A DNA stretch of 64,000 bases from positions 516,020-580,019 of the forward strand of contig NW_019775913.1 of assembly GCF_001039355.2 (NCBI RefSeq). Reading direction: 5' to 3'. This document shows positions 24,056-37,873 of this stretch, one piece after another; position 1 is the stretch's first letter, and every line of letters begins with the position of its first letter. The stretch is from Lingula anatina. Its lineage: Eukaryota > Brachiopoda > Lingulata > Lingulida > Lingulidae. A program made the position numbers and the translations under genes. The notes under the pieces were generated by a model. The model was not told where the DNA came from, ran no database searches, and was given only the letters and a program-made list of their open reading frames with translations.

Positions 24056-27000
24056 CTACTGCGGCGCTTGTTAACCAATTCAAATTTAAAATACGTGTTT
24101 ATATTGGATTATTTCGAATATGTAACAGGGACTGGGTGATAAACAGAAAACGGTCGAAAATGTCCATTTCAGTAGCCATCCCCTACAATCCTAACAAAAA
24201 TCTAAATTGCGTGAGATTTATTAGTTATATGTGCAACCCATGAGAAGATTTTCATGAGAATGGTTATTGGATAGATCTATTTATAGCTCGAGCGGCTTGG
24301 AATCCTTAGAAAAGAATATCAATTATCATTACGGCTGCTTAACCCCTGCTCCTAAGGTCAACAACGAAAGGTGGTCAGATTTTGTTGAAATTGTCTGGCC
24401 GGCAGCTGAGAAAATGATCTCAGATGAGAACAAACTCGATAAACGTGAAATATCAACAAAACAATTTGGAACTGATGGACGCAGAATTACCGGTGCGTGG
24501 TTTTTAATCAAAACCACCGCGTCTCCCCAAGTCCAGCGCAGGATGATACACGTTGACATGTGTATTCTCTGTGCCTCCGGCAACGTGGAATATCATACAT
24601 GTGTAAATCTCTCAATATTAGATTTTGAAGATTTTTATGTTGGTGTCAAAATACTCAAAACTTATTTTAAATCCATTTATTTTCTAGGTCTTCAGATTTC
24701 TGAGTTAGATATCTTCACAGGTGATGACAACTTGTATGCATACATTTCTGAGGGTCATTTCACAAGAGAGTAAACAGAGTCAAGTCTGTTCGTGTAATAC
24801 ATGCATAATTATATGCCTTGTCCCCTTATTTGTTTTACATGTATACTATAGTTTCCTCTAACAAGAAAACAAACCAATTTCCTGAAATAGACATAAAAAT
24901 CATGTAAGACACCATAAATCAAAATAAGCACAGGTACCAATAGCAAAAATACAGCAGTATTTGAAACTAATCGGAACATCGCACCACTAAAAGAAAAAGT
25001 ACCGGAAGGCAGCAACAGAAGGATCCTGTCATGGTAAATAGGACTTAATACTCTTAAACGTTGAATCTTATCTGATCCGTGACATTAGTTTCTTAATTTC
25101 ATTTCACCTTAAACGCTTATCAGTTCACATCATTTCAGGTCGCTGACAAATATAATTAACGTAACTCACAGAAACATTGCCTCTAATATCGCGTTCTCAA
25201 ATAGATTGCAGGCGGACTAACCTCCCCATCTTGGAAACGAAGCCATCTTACAGTAATAAACGTTTAATTTTACTGGTGCATGATAACACTATGCTAGTAG
25301 ACAAACTGTTCTGCAGTTGGGGATTTCCGGAAGAGGTCGAATATCTTATTATAAAGATTGAAGAGGCACTAAACCTTACATAAGTAATTCGAAACAGCGT
25401 ACGGGCGTGTGGGTTTGTATTGGAACTCGGCACAAAAGCGACACAAAAGGATGAACTGACAAGCGTATCACAGAAAATGACTTTTAAAGCGCACCCAGAC
25501 TGATAATCTGAGTGTAAAGAGACGGATCACTATTGAATAATGTTAAATATTCACTTCCTATTCCGGTCGTGTCAGATTCAATTTCAGAGGTTATTTATGA
25601 CACTTTTAGTACATTGCATTAGGCTTTTGACCTTAACTGCCCCTTGCCCTTTCCAGTGAATGTGATATATTGGCAGTTTATGCAAATAAACTCTATACTT
25701 TTACGAAACACAATTTGTGCAATTTACCTCATAGATATATTCATCGAGTCTCGTGTACAGAAAACGGTTAATTTCTACTTGCACAAGAACTGTCATTTTG
25801 TATTCGTTGCACTCATTAGATTTGATTATTATAACCATCTATATATATAATATTATTTCCACTCTTGTTAACACCTATTGGACATACACTTCTTCCTAAT
25901 AGTTCTCAAATACAGACGTGGGCAAAAGATCTCACAGTCTGAGTTTGAGACATTCGGCATGAGCTTTTTTTTATACATCTCTTAAGGAGGTGGTAGGCAT
26001 AAAAAACAACAGCAAGTGCATTGGGTCGCTTAACTTACATCTAGGAGCATTGCGAAAAAGTAGGCATTTTATCAGACGGATATCTACACGTATTTGACAC
26101 ATCATTTGGATAAAACTGTTTGTTTCTCCCTCAAAAGCGTAGAATGAGTGACACCGTTCAATAGCCTATTATCAAGATTTGATGGAGATAACTGCAGTGA
26201 TTCCTTTTAAACGTACAGTATAAGCTTCCCTAGGCAATACAAAAAAATAATGTAAAGAAACGCGCAGTATGTACGTTTTGGGTGAAGTTCAAACTATTTT
26301 GGTCCGTTTGGAGGCGTTGCTTTAATCCTTGAACAAAAAGTTCTAATACCTAGGACTTAGAAGTACCTACAATTAGTTCGCTCAATAAAGGTATCCCGTA
26401 CGCTTTGGAAAATGTCCTAATGTAGGGCCACTGAGCTGTGAGGTGAATACGAGGCATTCCCCATTGCAAGGCTGATTGCAATCTAAATTTGGCACAAAAT
26501 TATTTAATCAGAACATTACAAAACGCCCAAGTGCAGAGACGTATCGAGAAATGGCTCCTGAGTAGGCGAGTTTCCCCTTTTTCCTGGGGGAAAATTCGAT
26601 TTTGTGCGAAAATGCCTGATAGAATGTTTTTAACATTGAGCAATATTTGAAAAGGACAAATGTGAAATGCTGTAATCGCCATAATGGTTATGCGAAGGCA
26701 TGCATTTGAAAACGTGCTTCGATTTTTGATGAAGCTGACAGAGTAATATCAGAATGTTTTCAATTTGTGATATTTAGTCTACTTGTATATAAGTAGGCAT
26801 TGGCGACAGCGTACTTAGAATTACATCAATTTTGCAAGTCAATTTTTACAGACAAAACGAAAATTAATAAAACAGTATAACAGACTTCCCCATCAGCGCC
26901 AATGCTATCAGTACATAAGTTAATACGACGGGATATTACTTTTCTGTTCAGAAATAAAGTGAAAGATCGGTTCCATATTTACGTAAACATGCCAAGCGGA

Positions 27001-30000
27001 AAATTCGTCGGGGACGGTCCGACGTGATAGATGTTATTGAATTTCGATTTCAATCGCCATAGCAACGCAAAGTGTCGCTTGCTAGGAAATTGGGAACACG
27101 CTTTCTCTGGAGAGGAATGTTTGTGGAGTCACGACCTCAATAACTAAAAGACGGGAGTAATATATACATTAACAAAAACTTCACTTGTGTAAAAATAAGC
27201 TTGTAGCTGCAAGGTGTTAAACCTGCTGTGGCGAGGGAATTTCCACGCGGAGTCGATGGCGCGTGAGGGTGTTACGTGATCGCGATAAAACGTAGCATTT
27301 ACTTTGGCGTAGCTCTTTTGTTTTTCGCGCAGTCTTGAATGCTTCACACGTTGAAAGCATTACTAGGGTATACACACAGGTGAGTACCAAATATGATGAA
27401 GGATTATTTCACAACTGAAACATGGAGTTCCCCTGTTTTTAGAGTCAACTAACAATGAAGATAAACATGGAAATTTGAACTCCAAACGTCTGGAGGGCAC
27501 TGGAATCAAAGGAGGAATTGACGCAAAATCAAACACAATAAAAAAACAACTTTGATCTTTATTTCGTGATTTTCAGCACTTTCGTCGTACATGCTGGGAC
27601 GTAATGAAGGTTTGAAAGTGGCGTGTTTTTCTGAGATTTGACTACGTTGAAAAATAAACAGCAACTCCCGGAAGGAAAACGTCTTCAGGCAATACACGCA
27701 CCTGGATTAACCCCAGATATGACCAAAAAAATCCCTCTTAAAATGCACATCTCAGTAGCAATTTGATATTTACATGAAAACGCCAGCGTTTTTGTGGTTT
27801 ATAATAGCAAAAGAGGCACGCATGTCAGGGAGAGAAAATAGAAAGCGGATAGTATGCCCTGTGTCGTCGTTAATCAGGTAAAATGGGATTTGACGAATAA
27901 ACGACATTCACTACTGGGAGATAGCTGGGCGTCAGAGTTTGGCAGGTCCATCTTGAACTTTTGACCACTCAATGTAATAAGTGTACCCTAAAAGCCTCCG
28001 TTACTTGAGCAGCCCTATTTTTTCAAGAGTAAAGAGAATTAAGTCAAAACTGTGAAAGTTGAAACTTTAAAAACAAAAACGCACTCAATTAAGCCTCTCA
28101 TTCTGAGGAAAATATACTCTTTCCAACGTAGAAGCTGGTTTTTATCCGATTTAGGTTTTACTATCACGCACTACTTCCACTGATATATCTCACCCCCGCC
28201 GCTCTTAGAGTTCACTTTAAATATCAGTGTGATATTATTTCAAGTAATTTTTTCTTCAATAAAGATAAAACAAACCTCATTTTAGTCTCATAGAAAACAC
28301 AACTATACGAACAGTATTTTACATACATGTTTTACAAACCTCGACTAAAATATCAATCATATTTCCAATCGTACACAAGCTACGGGCGCAAAAGGCAACA
28401 CCCCGGGACACTGCCGCCCCTTCCTTAAGCTCACTTGGATTTATCAAATGCAACATATAAAAGTTTTGCCGTTGGTAATCGTTTTCATAAAACAAAACAA
28501 AATTTTTTAAATTTTTATTCTAATTAGATATCATGAGAAGAGACGGGATTGCAGGCAGTTGCATAAAAAACTTCGATGTGCTAACAACTACTTTTCAAAA
28601 ACGCGTTTTCTTCCGCTTGGCATCACACCCAATCTGTCGACGCCACGGTAATCTGTGTAAGCCTCATGCTATCGAATTCACTTACGCCATAAAATAACGC
28701 ATTATTAAAACGACCAGGCTCATGAAAAAAATTAAAAGCGAGTGGCATATCTCATATAACGAGTACACACGACCAAATTACTTTCACTTACCTGGTAAAA
28801 GCAATGTCTCCTGTAAGTACTGGTCTGGAAGAAAACCTTTGACTTCACTGGTAAACGGCAGACACATCACACAAATTATCGGAGCTTTCTGGTCCTTGTC
28901 ATACACCACTTTGCTGGCAGTAGTCAAACGTGCAGTTGATTCATTATCATTAACTTAAAAACTAATAGCATACCTATTGGATATCGCTGAAGTGAAACTG
29001 CAGCGCGTGCTTCACCGCCCAAATAGACCCAGCACTAGTTTCTAATAAGACTTCTTTCCTTTAATGTTCTTCGCAATAGGTTATTGAATGAACGGTCAGA
29101 GGTCATTCCATGGGGAGGTGTCTGAGAATTGCCCTTTACCAAAACAGAGTCGTTTTCGTGTTGCTTCTTTTCCTTTAACATGTCAAATAGCAAAGTTAGA
29201 ATCATTCATAATTTTGTGCTACTGTGCCACACACTCTTTGGGTCTAAACTGCTTATAGTTGATCACGTGGTTTCATTTCCGTCTCCGAAACAAAACTATG
29301 TTCTCTAACGTGAAATTAAATGAAATACGAAAAAATCATAACTCAAATTATGGATATTTTTCCATATTTCGTTAAATAAAATGACATTGCACTCCTTGTC
29401 ATTTCACACCGAAATATGTTTTCATACACTTTTGACTCCGTCTACTTCAAGCTCAACATGAATTCTGCTGCTCCAGTAAGACAGTGGGGATTCGTTAAAA
29501 GCTTTTTTTGTGAAAGAGCCATTTTCTTTCCGAAGAATAAAATCGAAGAACATCTTTCCTTCGGCGACAATAAAGTAGCCGTTAATCTAATCACGATCAA
29601 GACGAGATATTAAAAGAAATTCCCACAAGTTCCATGACCTGCGCTCTCGTTTTAGGTTAGATTAATCGACATTTCATGCAGCAAGTCGTGCAGATTATCA
29701 CATTCAGTAATGCCCACTTTTATCCTGGGCAGGACAAAATAGATTCAGATACAAAAAATCCATATTTTCTACCACTTTGATGAGGAAAAGATAAACCCCA
29801 AATACGAATGGATTATCCCTTCCTACTGCTGATAAAACGTATATGTAATATTACATTCCTAATCACAGATACAGAATATCCTAACGGGAAATATTCGGAG
29901 TTTTCAAACACAATAATACCTGAGAATTGAGATTTTCTGGAAGAGAAATCCATACTGATCAAAGATACCCTGCTGTTTCAATACAAAAGTCTTTCAGCCA

Positions 30001-31128
30001 GCCATTTTCGAGCCTCCTGCCCCCAATCCTCTATCACCTTCATCAAAAAAACGAGGCACGTTTTCAAATGCTTTAATTAGTTATTTGAACCTTGCATTTG
30101 GTCGGTAGATTGCCTACAAGGTAAGCCCAAGCCAGGGAACATTATATAGAAATAGGAGCTTAGCATACCCCAATGAGTTAAGATACGATTTCAACAACTT
30201 AGTAGAGTCTGTCAAACACAGAGACGTACAGTGCATGTCGAACTCAGAGAGAACATTTCATCTCACTAGAGGGGAGCGCAGTCAGCTCGAATCAGATTGT
30301 ACAGACATCTTCTATCTTGCAGAGAGACAAGTCTTAAGCATATCTAAAGTTCAATCCAGTAATTCCGATAACTATCATATATCAAGATATAATCAAATCT
30401 ATCAAACATCCTTATATGGATTATAGTGGATTAAAAAAGCTCAAATATCATTGCTTAAGTGTGCTTTATTGGTTTCGCGACTCAAATCGACTGGTTAAGA
30501 TTCTCAATGGGGGACAACCAGAGTTAATAACTTGGTTTTAAATCATCGTTGGTTTCACATTTTATCACAGTCAAGTGTATTCCATACTTACTTGTACGTT
30601 GGTAATCAGAATCGTCCTCCTGTCTGCAGGATGCCTTTTGGTTCCCTGCTTCAGCGCCGTTTTTCTTATCCATCAGCCTGAGATACCTTCATCTAAAATA
30701 TCTACATAGATATGTCGTCCTCCTGTGATATGAGAGCTATTATTCCTCATCATCATCATCACCATATGTTTGGCGTCAGTCACCCTGAAGGTCGCTAAAC
30801 ACACAACATTCAGCGTGTATATCTCATCCGTTACACCAGGGTATAGCTACCGTCACTTTTAACGTGTGAGAAATTAACGCAAAGGTGGAATAAAGGAAGT
30901 GCAAGCTTCAGCTTCGTGAAGGCTTGAACTGTTAAGTTAAACCTGGTGTGAACTGAACTACTTCAGTCCCCCACCCATTACCACGTGCTGCAACACCGAA
31001 CTCTGCTTCACTGGGGCTGCCGTGTTATCACCCAAAACACTCGATACATTGTATGGGTAGACAAAGATAGTAGGCAGTCTATAGCTAAATATATCACATG
31101 TAATCAATTTCTAATCAAATACTTTAAT

Positions 31129-31129
<1 letters not shown>

Positions 31130-31160
<31 letters not shown>
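31130..31160. repeat. (CA)n microsatellite
   Basis: About 15 uninterrupted CA units. Confidence 0.95.
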
Positions 31161-31162
<2 letters not shown>

Positions 31163-31477
31163 TTATTATCATTTTAGTACTTGACTTGGGATATGGTCGA
31201 TTAATTAGCTTTTGGAAATACAGGACCTACGTATAATTTTAAGACTTAATTTAGGACATTTTATTCACCATTGCGCAGTGCAACATGTGGATAGATCTCT
31301 TATAGGAGAATTCCTCTTGAACATATTTTGATTTTTTAAGAAACTGGACCAAGGATAAGAGCCAACATAAAAAACTTTGATAGGCAAAGAGCATAAAAAA
31401 TAAAAAAACATGGGTCACCTTTTTTTGCAGTTTTTTCCTGAAAACAAGTATTTGCCTTTTGCTAGTCTGATTGTGTA

Positions 31478-31657
31478 AGTCACCTTCGGCATTCGATAAA
31501 GATATTCAAACGTCACTTAGATTAGGCTTGACACACAACAAATACCTCACGTTGAAGAACACGTCTTAATAAATACACGTCCGTAGTCCCGCCAAGAAGA
31601 AACAAAATGCACTTCCCTGAAAGGTCTGAATATCTTTATCGAATACCTAAGGTGACT
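31478..31657. repeat. 180-bp inverted repeat with 31-bp arms
   Basis: 31478-31508 (AGTCACCTTCGGCATTCGAT, continuing AAAGATATTCA) is the inverse of 31627-31657 with two or three mismatches. The loop is about 118 bp and shows no coding potential. Probably a MITE. Confidence 0.8.
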
Positions 31658-33979
31658 GACTCAGGAATTAAAGCGGTGGCACTTTCGTGAGATTCACAAT
31701 TAAGGGTTGCTTGGATGTTGGCATAATTTAATGAATTTAATGTAAATCAACCTTCCTTTAAGGCAGTTTGTTGGTGAATGAAACATTGTAAGAAAAAAAT
31801 GACAAAATACAGCACTTTTGTGCCCCTCAGTGCCCGTTCCGTACATACAAAACAGTGTTTTGTCAATATTTTGATAAACCCGAGACACGCACTCACCTTA
31901 TATGGGTGATCTGAAATCTCATCCGACAATTTTTTCGACAGTTTGGCACGGCCTCAAATTAAGCGTACATTTGTAGTCGGTCCTCGAGGGTATTTTGAAA
32001 CCTCTTTCCGATTTGTGATCCGCACAAGGGTCAGAATCTACACACAGTAAAAACCAGCCTTGTTACAGGATAGGCCAATCTAATTGAAGATGTTCTAGAA
32101 CAAGGAGTGAGACAAGTTACTGAGATTATCTAACCGAGAAAATTTGGTCCAACCTTTAGAACCAGACAGAAGCCATCGCCTGCTGAATAGTTTTAAATGT
32201 AAAAAAAAGGTGTCTGCAAAGAAATAAAAATCGAAGTGAAGTAGTTCTCATAGTGCGTTTGCATAAAGTTCTTTGTGGACTACTATCATCTGAGACCGAA
32301 GGGAAGACACAGGCAAAAAATGCGTTAAATAGCAAGAAAAATAAAGTAAAACAGGTGAATATGCTTGGTATAAAGGAACTGCTTTAACTCGTGACACGAA
32401 CGCCGAAACAACATGCACCTATTTCACACGACTCCGAACGTCGTGGATTGCTCTATTGGCATGTGTTTTTGTCAAACGGTCGTGTCTAGTTCGTTTGTGT
32501 ATGTTTCATAACAGTCAAATTATTGAATAAATACACTAATGATACTTCAAAACACTAAGAAAAATTGTCCAATAAATTTTAATTATTATGGAAGAGGTTA
32601 TTCATGGTTTCTGCAGTAGGTAGGATGATAAAATAGAATTATTTTTTACTTAGATTCTAAATAAGGTAGTGTTTTAAATGCTATTTAGTCTCTAAGCAAA
32701 GAACTACTCTATTTTAACAAATTTAAACTAGTCACAAAATCTTAAAATGGCAAGCCATGTTATTGATAGTATAGTCTGAATAGGGGGAATGAAAAAGCAC
32801 TTAAGCACAATTTGCACATGATATGAAAACGTATGTCGTTCATATGCAGGATCAATAAATTAGGTCAAAACAGCTGAATAAAATTAAATAGAGTTAGATA
32901 TATCCATTCAATCAAATTAAGATTTCAGAAAAGAGAAATAATTTTTTCGATAACACATTCATGGATACATAGCGGGTATAGCATTATGCCCACACTCTAT
33001 GGCGTCATTGAAAAGCGCACTTGCATGAATAGCAATTACTGAAGTAATCACACTATTGGCACCAGGAAAACATTAGCTTAACAAGATTACCTACAGCCAG
33101 AGAGGCCAAGGGCCAATCTTTTTGACTAGATAAAGGATTGGCGCCCTGAAATAGATACGCAGAAGGCTCGGCTAGATTTAATTCAACAGGCTCCGGGTAA
33201 AGAAGTATGGACACCTAGATAATAATGTTAGGTACAATCACACTTCAACGCGGAAATCAACACTGGAAATCTCAACAGGTTGCGTGCAAGGGGCAGTTGT
33301 TAATTACCCCCAGTGATACGTAGACTGGTGGAACTCTTCCGCCTGCGCTGCTTACTTGTGATCAACGCAGAAGTTTGATGTTCGTCTCGGGAGGCGATGA
33401 GAGACAGAGAGATAACTTCATTACTTCCATGCTCCAGGAAAGAAACAGAGCCGGTGTATTGACTTACAACATGAGGTCAACCGCGCAGCTCCGGGATAAT
33501 ACTCCAGGAAACGACAGCCACAGGTGTATCCAGACCGTTGACGGGTCAGGTGCTTTGCACTGGAGAAAAACATCGAAATTTCTGAGAAGATATAGGGAAT
33601 GACAGTTCCTCTGACAGCAGCAATATTGAGCCATTTCAGGCATTTGGTGCAGTAATAGACCAGTACTTAGAAAAAACTTGTTTTCAATTTGTTTAACAGG
33701 GGTGCAGGTCAATTTTTTCCTCGGTGGTAATCGGTGAGGTCAACCACAAATTGCTGAGTTTACATGAGAGCCTTGCAGTTGATTAAAGCTGTAAACATGA
33801 AGACATTTGTTATAGTTATTAACTTATGTTTTAACATACAACCTACTTAGGAATTTATTACAAATTTATTACGGGTTTAGCTTATAGTAAAATATAAGAA
33901 TATTAAGGATAAAAACATAAATATGTAAGCCCAATAATATACATGTGGTCTTCCGAGGAAAAGGACAAAGACGGTTAAA

Positions 33980-34180
33980 CGAAACTGAGGGCCCGTGTAA
34001 TAGAAAGTTATTGCACCCTCCATTTTTAGAATTTAAAAAATTTTTAAAATTAAAATTACACAAGTTAGGGTGAGCTCGACGTAAGTGGGTCAAAACCTTA
34101 CCTGTGCAAATTGACGGGAACCGGACTTTCTATCATGGGGGGCTTTCTGTCACGTCACACCTGTCCTCAACGTTTAATTG
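33980..34180. repeat. Dispersed repeat, copy 1
   Basis: It shares in order GAGGGCCCGTGTAATAGAA, GTGGGTCAAAACC, ACCTGTGCAAAT and ATCATGGGGGGCTTTCTGTC with the copy near 60245-60410. The two are clearly related but diverged. No coding potential is recognised. Confidence 0.6.
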
Positions 34181-37108
34181 TAATAACAGTAGAAATGCAG
34201 AAAAAACTAGAGTTGTTTATCACAATAGTCAAGAGTGCTTCATTTTCGTTTCTTACAATCGCTACTCTTGCATAATCATTCCACTTCACAGACGGTTTGG
34301 TTTTGTCTACGCCCATAAAAGCAACCAAATCTTGTGGACATTATATAACAAGATGCCCTGCTTTGTATTCTGTGGACTAGGGTAATTTTGTTCGAGACTA
34401 TCTTTGTTCAAATGTTGGTGAATCTGCATCCCTTAGCGTGAAACTGATGAAAACGTTATGCGTACCATGATGATTTAATGTACAGGTTTACGTTTACCAG
34501 GGCCCGGCTGTACCCCCAAGGAATCTGTCTTGGTTCCCAAATTATGTGATAAACGCTTTCTAGGCTTTAATTGGAGAATGACACGCATAAGGTGGCTCAG
34601 ATTTATTAAGAAAATTATATGAGAGATCTGAGGTTCAAAAATCATTGTACATTCCCAAAAGAGACGAAAACCATGAAAAAAGCCTGTAGTTTTTTTTTAC
34701 TGTATTTAAAATCGCGGAAACAGGGTTGATTAGTTTTGAATTAAAACGCTAACACACTGTGCCTGCGGCTCGGTTACACTGGTGGCTGCATGCCCGTATG
34801 CTCTAAATTTATCAAATATTTCACATTTTTCTAAATTAAAAAAGAAAGTAAAAGCAACGTATTATTAAAAATAATTCAGGAATAAAGAGCAAATAGAGGG
34901 GGGGGGGCTTAAATTTCGAAATTACGATCTGTTAAGGATAGACTCGGAATTTAAAATACACGTCGTTTTACTGAATACTTGATAAAAAAAATCCGGAATA
35001 AAGCACTGGGGATTGACAAGATGGCCCCATACTATCCGATGATTTCGTGATCATTCTTTCTGTTGACTTTTAACCCTAAGTACATAGTTTTGGTAATCGT
35101 TTTACTATACAGATACGATTAATGAATGATAGCCTAATAGCATGTTTGAGAGCAATTCACGCCGCTCCTCAAGACCAAATACGGTGATCTTTATGCAGCT
35201 TAACATTACGTAATTGTCATAAAAAAACGTATTCCCTTACATTTGAACCATGCAAGCAATGTTTACCGACCATATGTGATTTAATTTGGCTGATAACGTC
35301 TCCGTGGCTTTCACATCTGTTTCTATCTTGTTAACGTATGTTTGATTTAATAGCACAATGTGAAATACATGATGTGGCAGAATTGCGAGTCATCTTCTCT
35401 GACGCAATGCGAAATAACCTGTACTTCTGTTTCTTTGTTCCCCTTGCAAAATACATATAAAAATATGACACAAAATCAAATCTGGGGGTAATATGATATT
35501 TGATCGGTTTATATTTCTGAAAGCCACTAATGCGTATAAAATTACACTTCTCTAAGATGAACGTCGGTCAGTACCACTTGCCATTATATAAGCACAGTCA
35601 ACTATTATTGTCCGTTTTTCTTCGAAGTCAAAGTACCCCTTTCCTTGTAAGGGCGGTGATATAATTGCCTGCAATTAATCAACTACCAACCAATGACTGA
35701 TCCTCTTGTAATTGGACTTAGATGATGCATAGACTGGCTGTTGTAACAGTATTTCCATAACACATGCAGGTGAATAGAAGGGCTTAATAACTTGTTCCTG
35801 GTTGGGCAACGAGCCTGTTGGCTAACAAGAAAAGCAACGACAAGATTTTTACATGGTAGCAGTTACGCGAACACTGAGGCAAAGGCTCGTCTGCCTAGAC
35901 CTAGCTTTGACCACATTTGCACAAAAATCTTCTTATTAAATTTTCTGTGATTTTTTGCTGAAAGGCCGATCGTTTCATCAACCTGATGCACAATTTCCAC
36001 TTTACCGCTTGCATAGGCTGTACCTACCTGTTTCGCAAAGGAAACTCTGCTATTGAACCTGAATGCTTTCTCAAGAGCCTTCCTGTGCTGGCAATTTTTC
36101 TACCCATCAATACCAATTGATTTCACATATAGCAAATACATTCCATTACAGATGCCATTTAAAGGTCGACTTACTTTTAAATTATACCCCCTCATAAGGT
36201 CAGTGGGGCATTGATAATCAGGCATGGGTTAACCTTTCCGGAGCACCTGTCCTCATCGGGTCAGGCCGGCAATTACTATGAATACTTCCAATGGCATCGT
36301 TGTATGCGCTTTTGAGATATCAAAAAGGGCTTTTTGCGATGAATCTACATGTATAATTTAGTGTTTTTTTAAGTATACGGATATTTGACGCCAAATGAAA
36401 TACAGTTGGCGAATTTACCCCCATCCCCAAAGGTGGAAATAGTATTGAGTACTTAAATATTATAGAAGCCCAAACTAAAATAACTTAAGATATGCGATCT
36501 AGGTATCATTTTTGCTTTGTACGGCTTAAGCCGAATAAGATTACTGCATTGTTAATTGCGTTAAATGCAAGCTTTGCACAAGGGTATCGATCTCATTGTT
36601 GTTTCTAAAACATACAATGCGTCTTTGGGGGAATGTCACTCCTTATCTATAAAGATAAAAGAAATAACCCACGTGCCGTCCTCTTGAAAAGGACGAAAAT
36701 AATTTAAACAAGACAAAAGCGAATGTCCCATTTATAATTGAATAGAATCATTTGAAGGCATTTTTGGCAACTGACAATTCGACAAATGCTCGGAGAATTA
36801 CATGTAGTTGCTAACTGCACTGTCCAGTGTTACATTTCAGAAATTTTGTGTTTAGTATATCACTTTAAAAACAGGACAGTTAATTTTTTTAGTTCTGTTT
36901 CCAAAAAGTACACTTTACTTTTTTCATTAATCAATTGCCAGCATTAATCGTAACATGCATGAACCAAATAATAGTTTTAATTAAAAATTCTAGCTTAATG
37001 AACTACCAAATATTTACAGTCACCACAATTGTATGCTTAATAAATAATGTTAATAAAGTAAGTATGTAGATATTGTTAAATTTATAGACATGTCAAATTT
37101 AAATATCA

Positions 37109-37114
37109 TTTATT
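37109..37114 (-). terminator. Poly(A) signal AATAAA for the polyketide synthase
   Basis: AATAAA on the minus strand lies about 155 nt past the TAA stop. It is the nearest canonical hexamer downstream of the gene. Confidence 0.45.
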
Positions 37115-37268
37115 TATAGTAATCCCTAACTTTTAATCAAGAATATTATACATTCTAATGAATATAAATAATGTTTAAGTAAAGTTCACAAAAATGTCGC
37201 GTTTTTCGCTGGATACATTTTTCAGATCCAGTGGTTGAGAAAGTGTCGCTGCATTATCATACAAAGTT

Positions 37269-37873
37269 TTAATGTAAAGTCAATAACACAATTTTCCGCA
37301 GCTCATTCGCCCAGGTTTCTGCGGCGTGATAGTCCTTGGCTCGGAACACGTACTCGCGATCCTTCCCTTCGATATGTAGACTGGACCAGCCTGGAATGGA
37401 AATAAGATATAATTCCCACTTTTTTATTTGGTTGTTTTATTAAGCTGATAAAGTTGTAAGATGGCATAGCATGTAGCCCGCTGTATGTTTTCAATCACTT
37501 TTGAAATCATGTGCTTCGTGTCGAACGTAGCTTTTGCATCGACCTGTGCTTCCCTCTGTTAGAGAAAACACGTACTAAATATGGTCGAAAACATATGGAA
37601 TGAAGATGTAAAACTCGATTATTATATGAAAATGATTAGGAAACACTGTTTATAATCTTGCAAGTTGGTGTCATACATACTTACCTTTTGACTGAGAAAA
37701 TCCGACTTTTTCAATGAGATTTATTGCAATTGATTTGGATTCTTTAGAAATGCCGGTGTCGTCTGCCTTTTCTGACCACACCAGTTGTGGCCAGCCGCCA
37801 TTTTGTGAAGAGATCACTCGGACGAAGCGTTTGTGTCGTATACCTTTAGGATTCACCTTAGTGAAAAACATCC
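37269..37873 (-). other. Two terminal exons encoding a PH domain on the polyketide synthase
   Basis: Exon 37873-37685 starts after a CCAG acceptor in phase 1, reads GMFFTKVNPKG then HKRFVRV, and ends AAAAG before GTAAGT, again in phase 1. Exon 37390-37269 reads GWSSLHIEGKDREYVFRAKD followed by YHAAETWANELRKI and stops at TAA (37271-37269). Together these residues (about 2691-2793) fit a pleckstrin-homology fold: an N-terminal strand pair rich in Lys/Arg (K, RHKR), a middle strand region, and the characteristic C-terminal helix with its conserved Trp (AETWANELR). The domain normally binds phosphoinositides or protein partners at membranes. Membrane recruitment of this enzyme is inference. Confidence 0.8.

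Larger units (their letters stand above)
14704..37268. other. Gene-free region downstream of the polyketide synthase
   Basis: About 22.5 kb of A+T-rich DNA. It contains MITE copies 2 and 3, the foldbacks at 19339 and 31478, the duplication at 23187-23600, the CA repeat and dispersed repeat copy 1. The longest reading frame (24267-24773, plus strand, 168 codons) matches nothing I recognise and could be chance. Exons of an unrecognised gene with short exons could be missed. Confidence 0.55.

Noticed and set aside
30985-31236. Reading frame with HTHTHT repeats
   Set aside because: Translation of the CA microsatellite.
37303-37494. 63-codon minus-strand frame over the last polyketide synthase exon
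   Set aside because: It is in the wrong frame; the spliced phase gives the PH-domain C-terminus instead.
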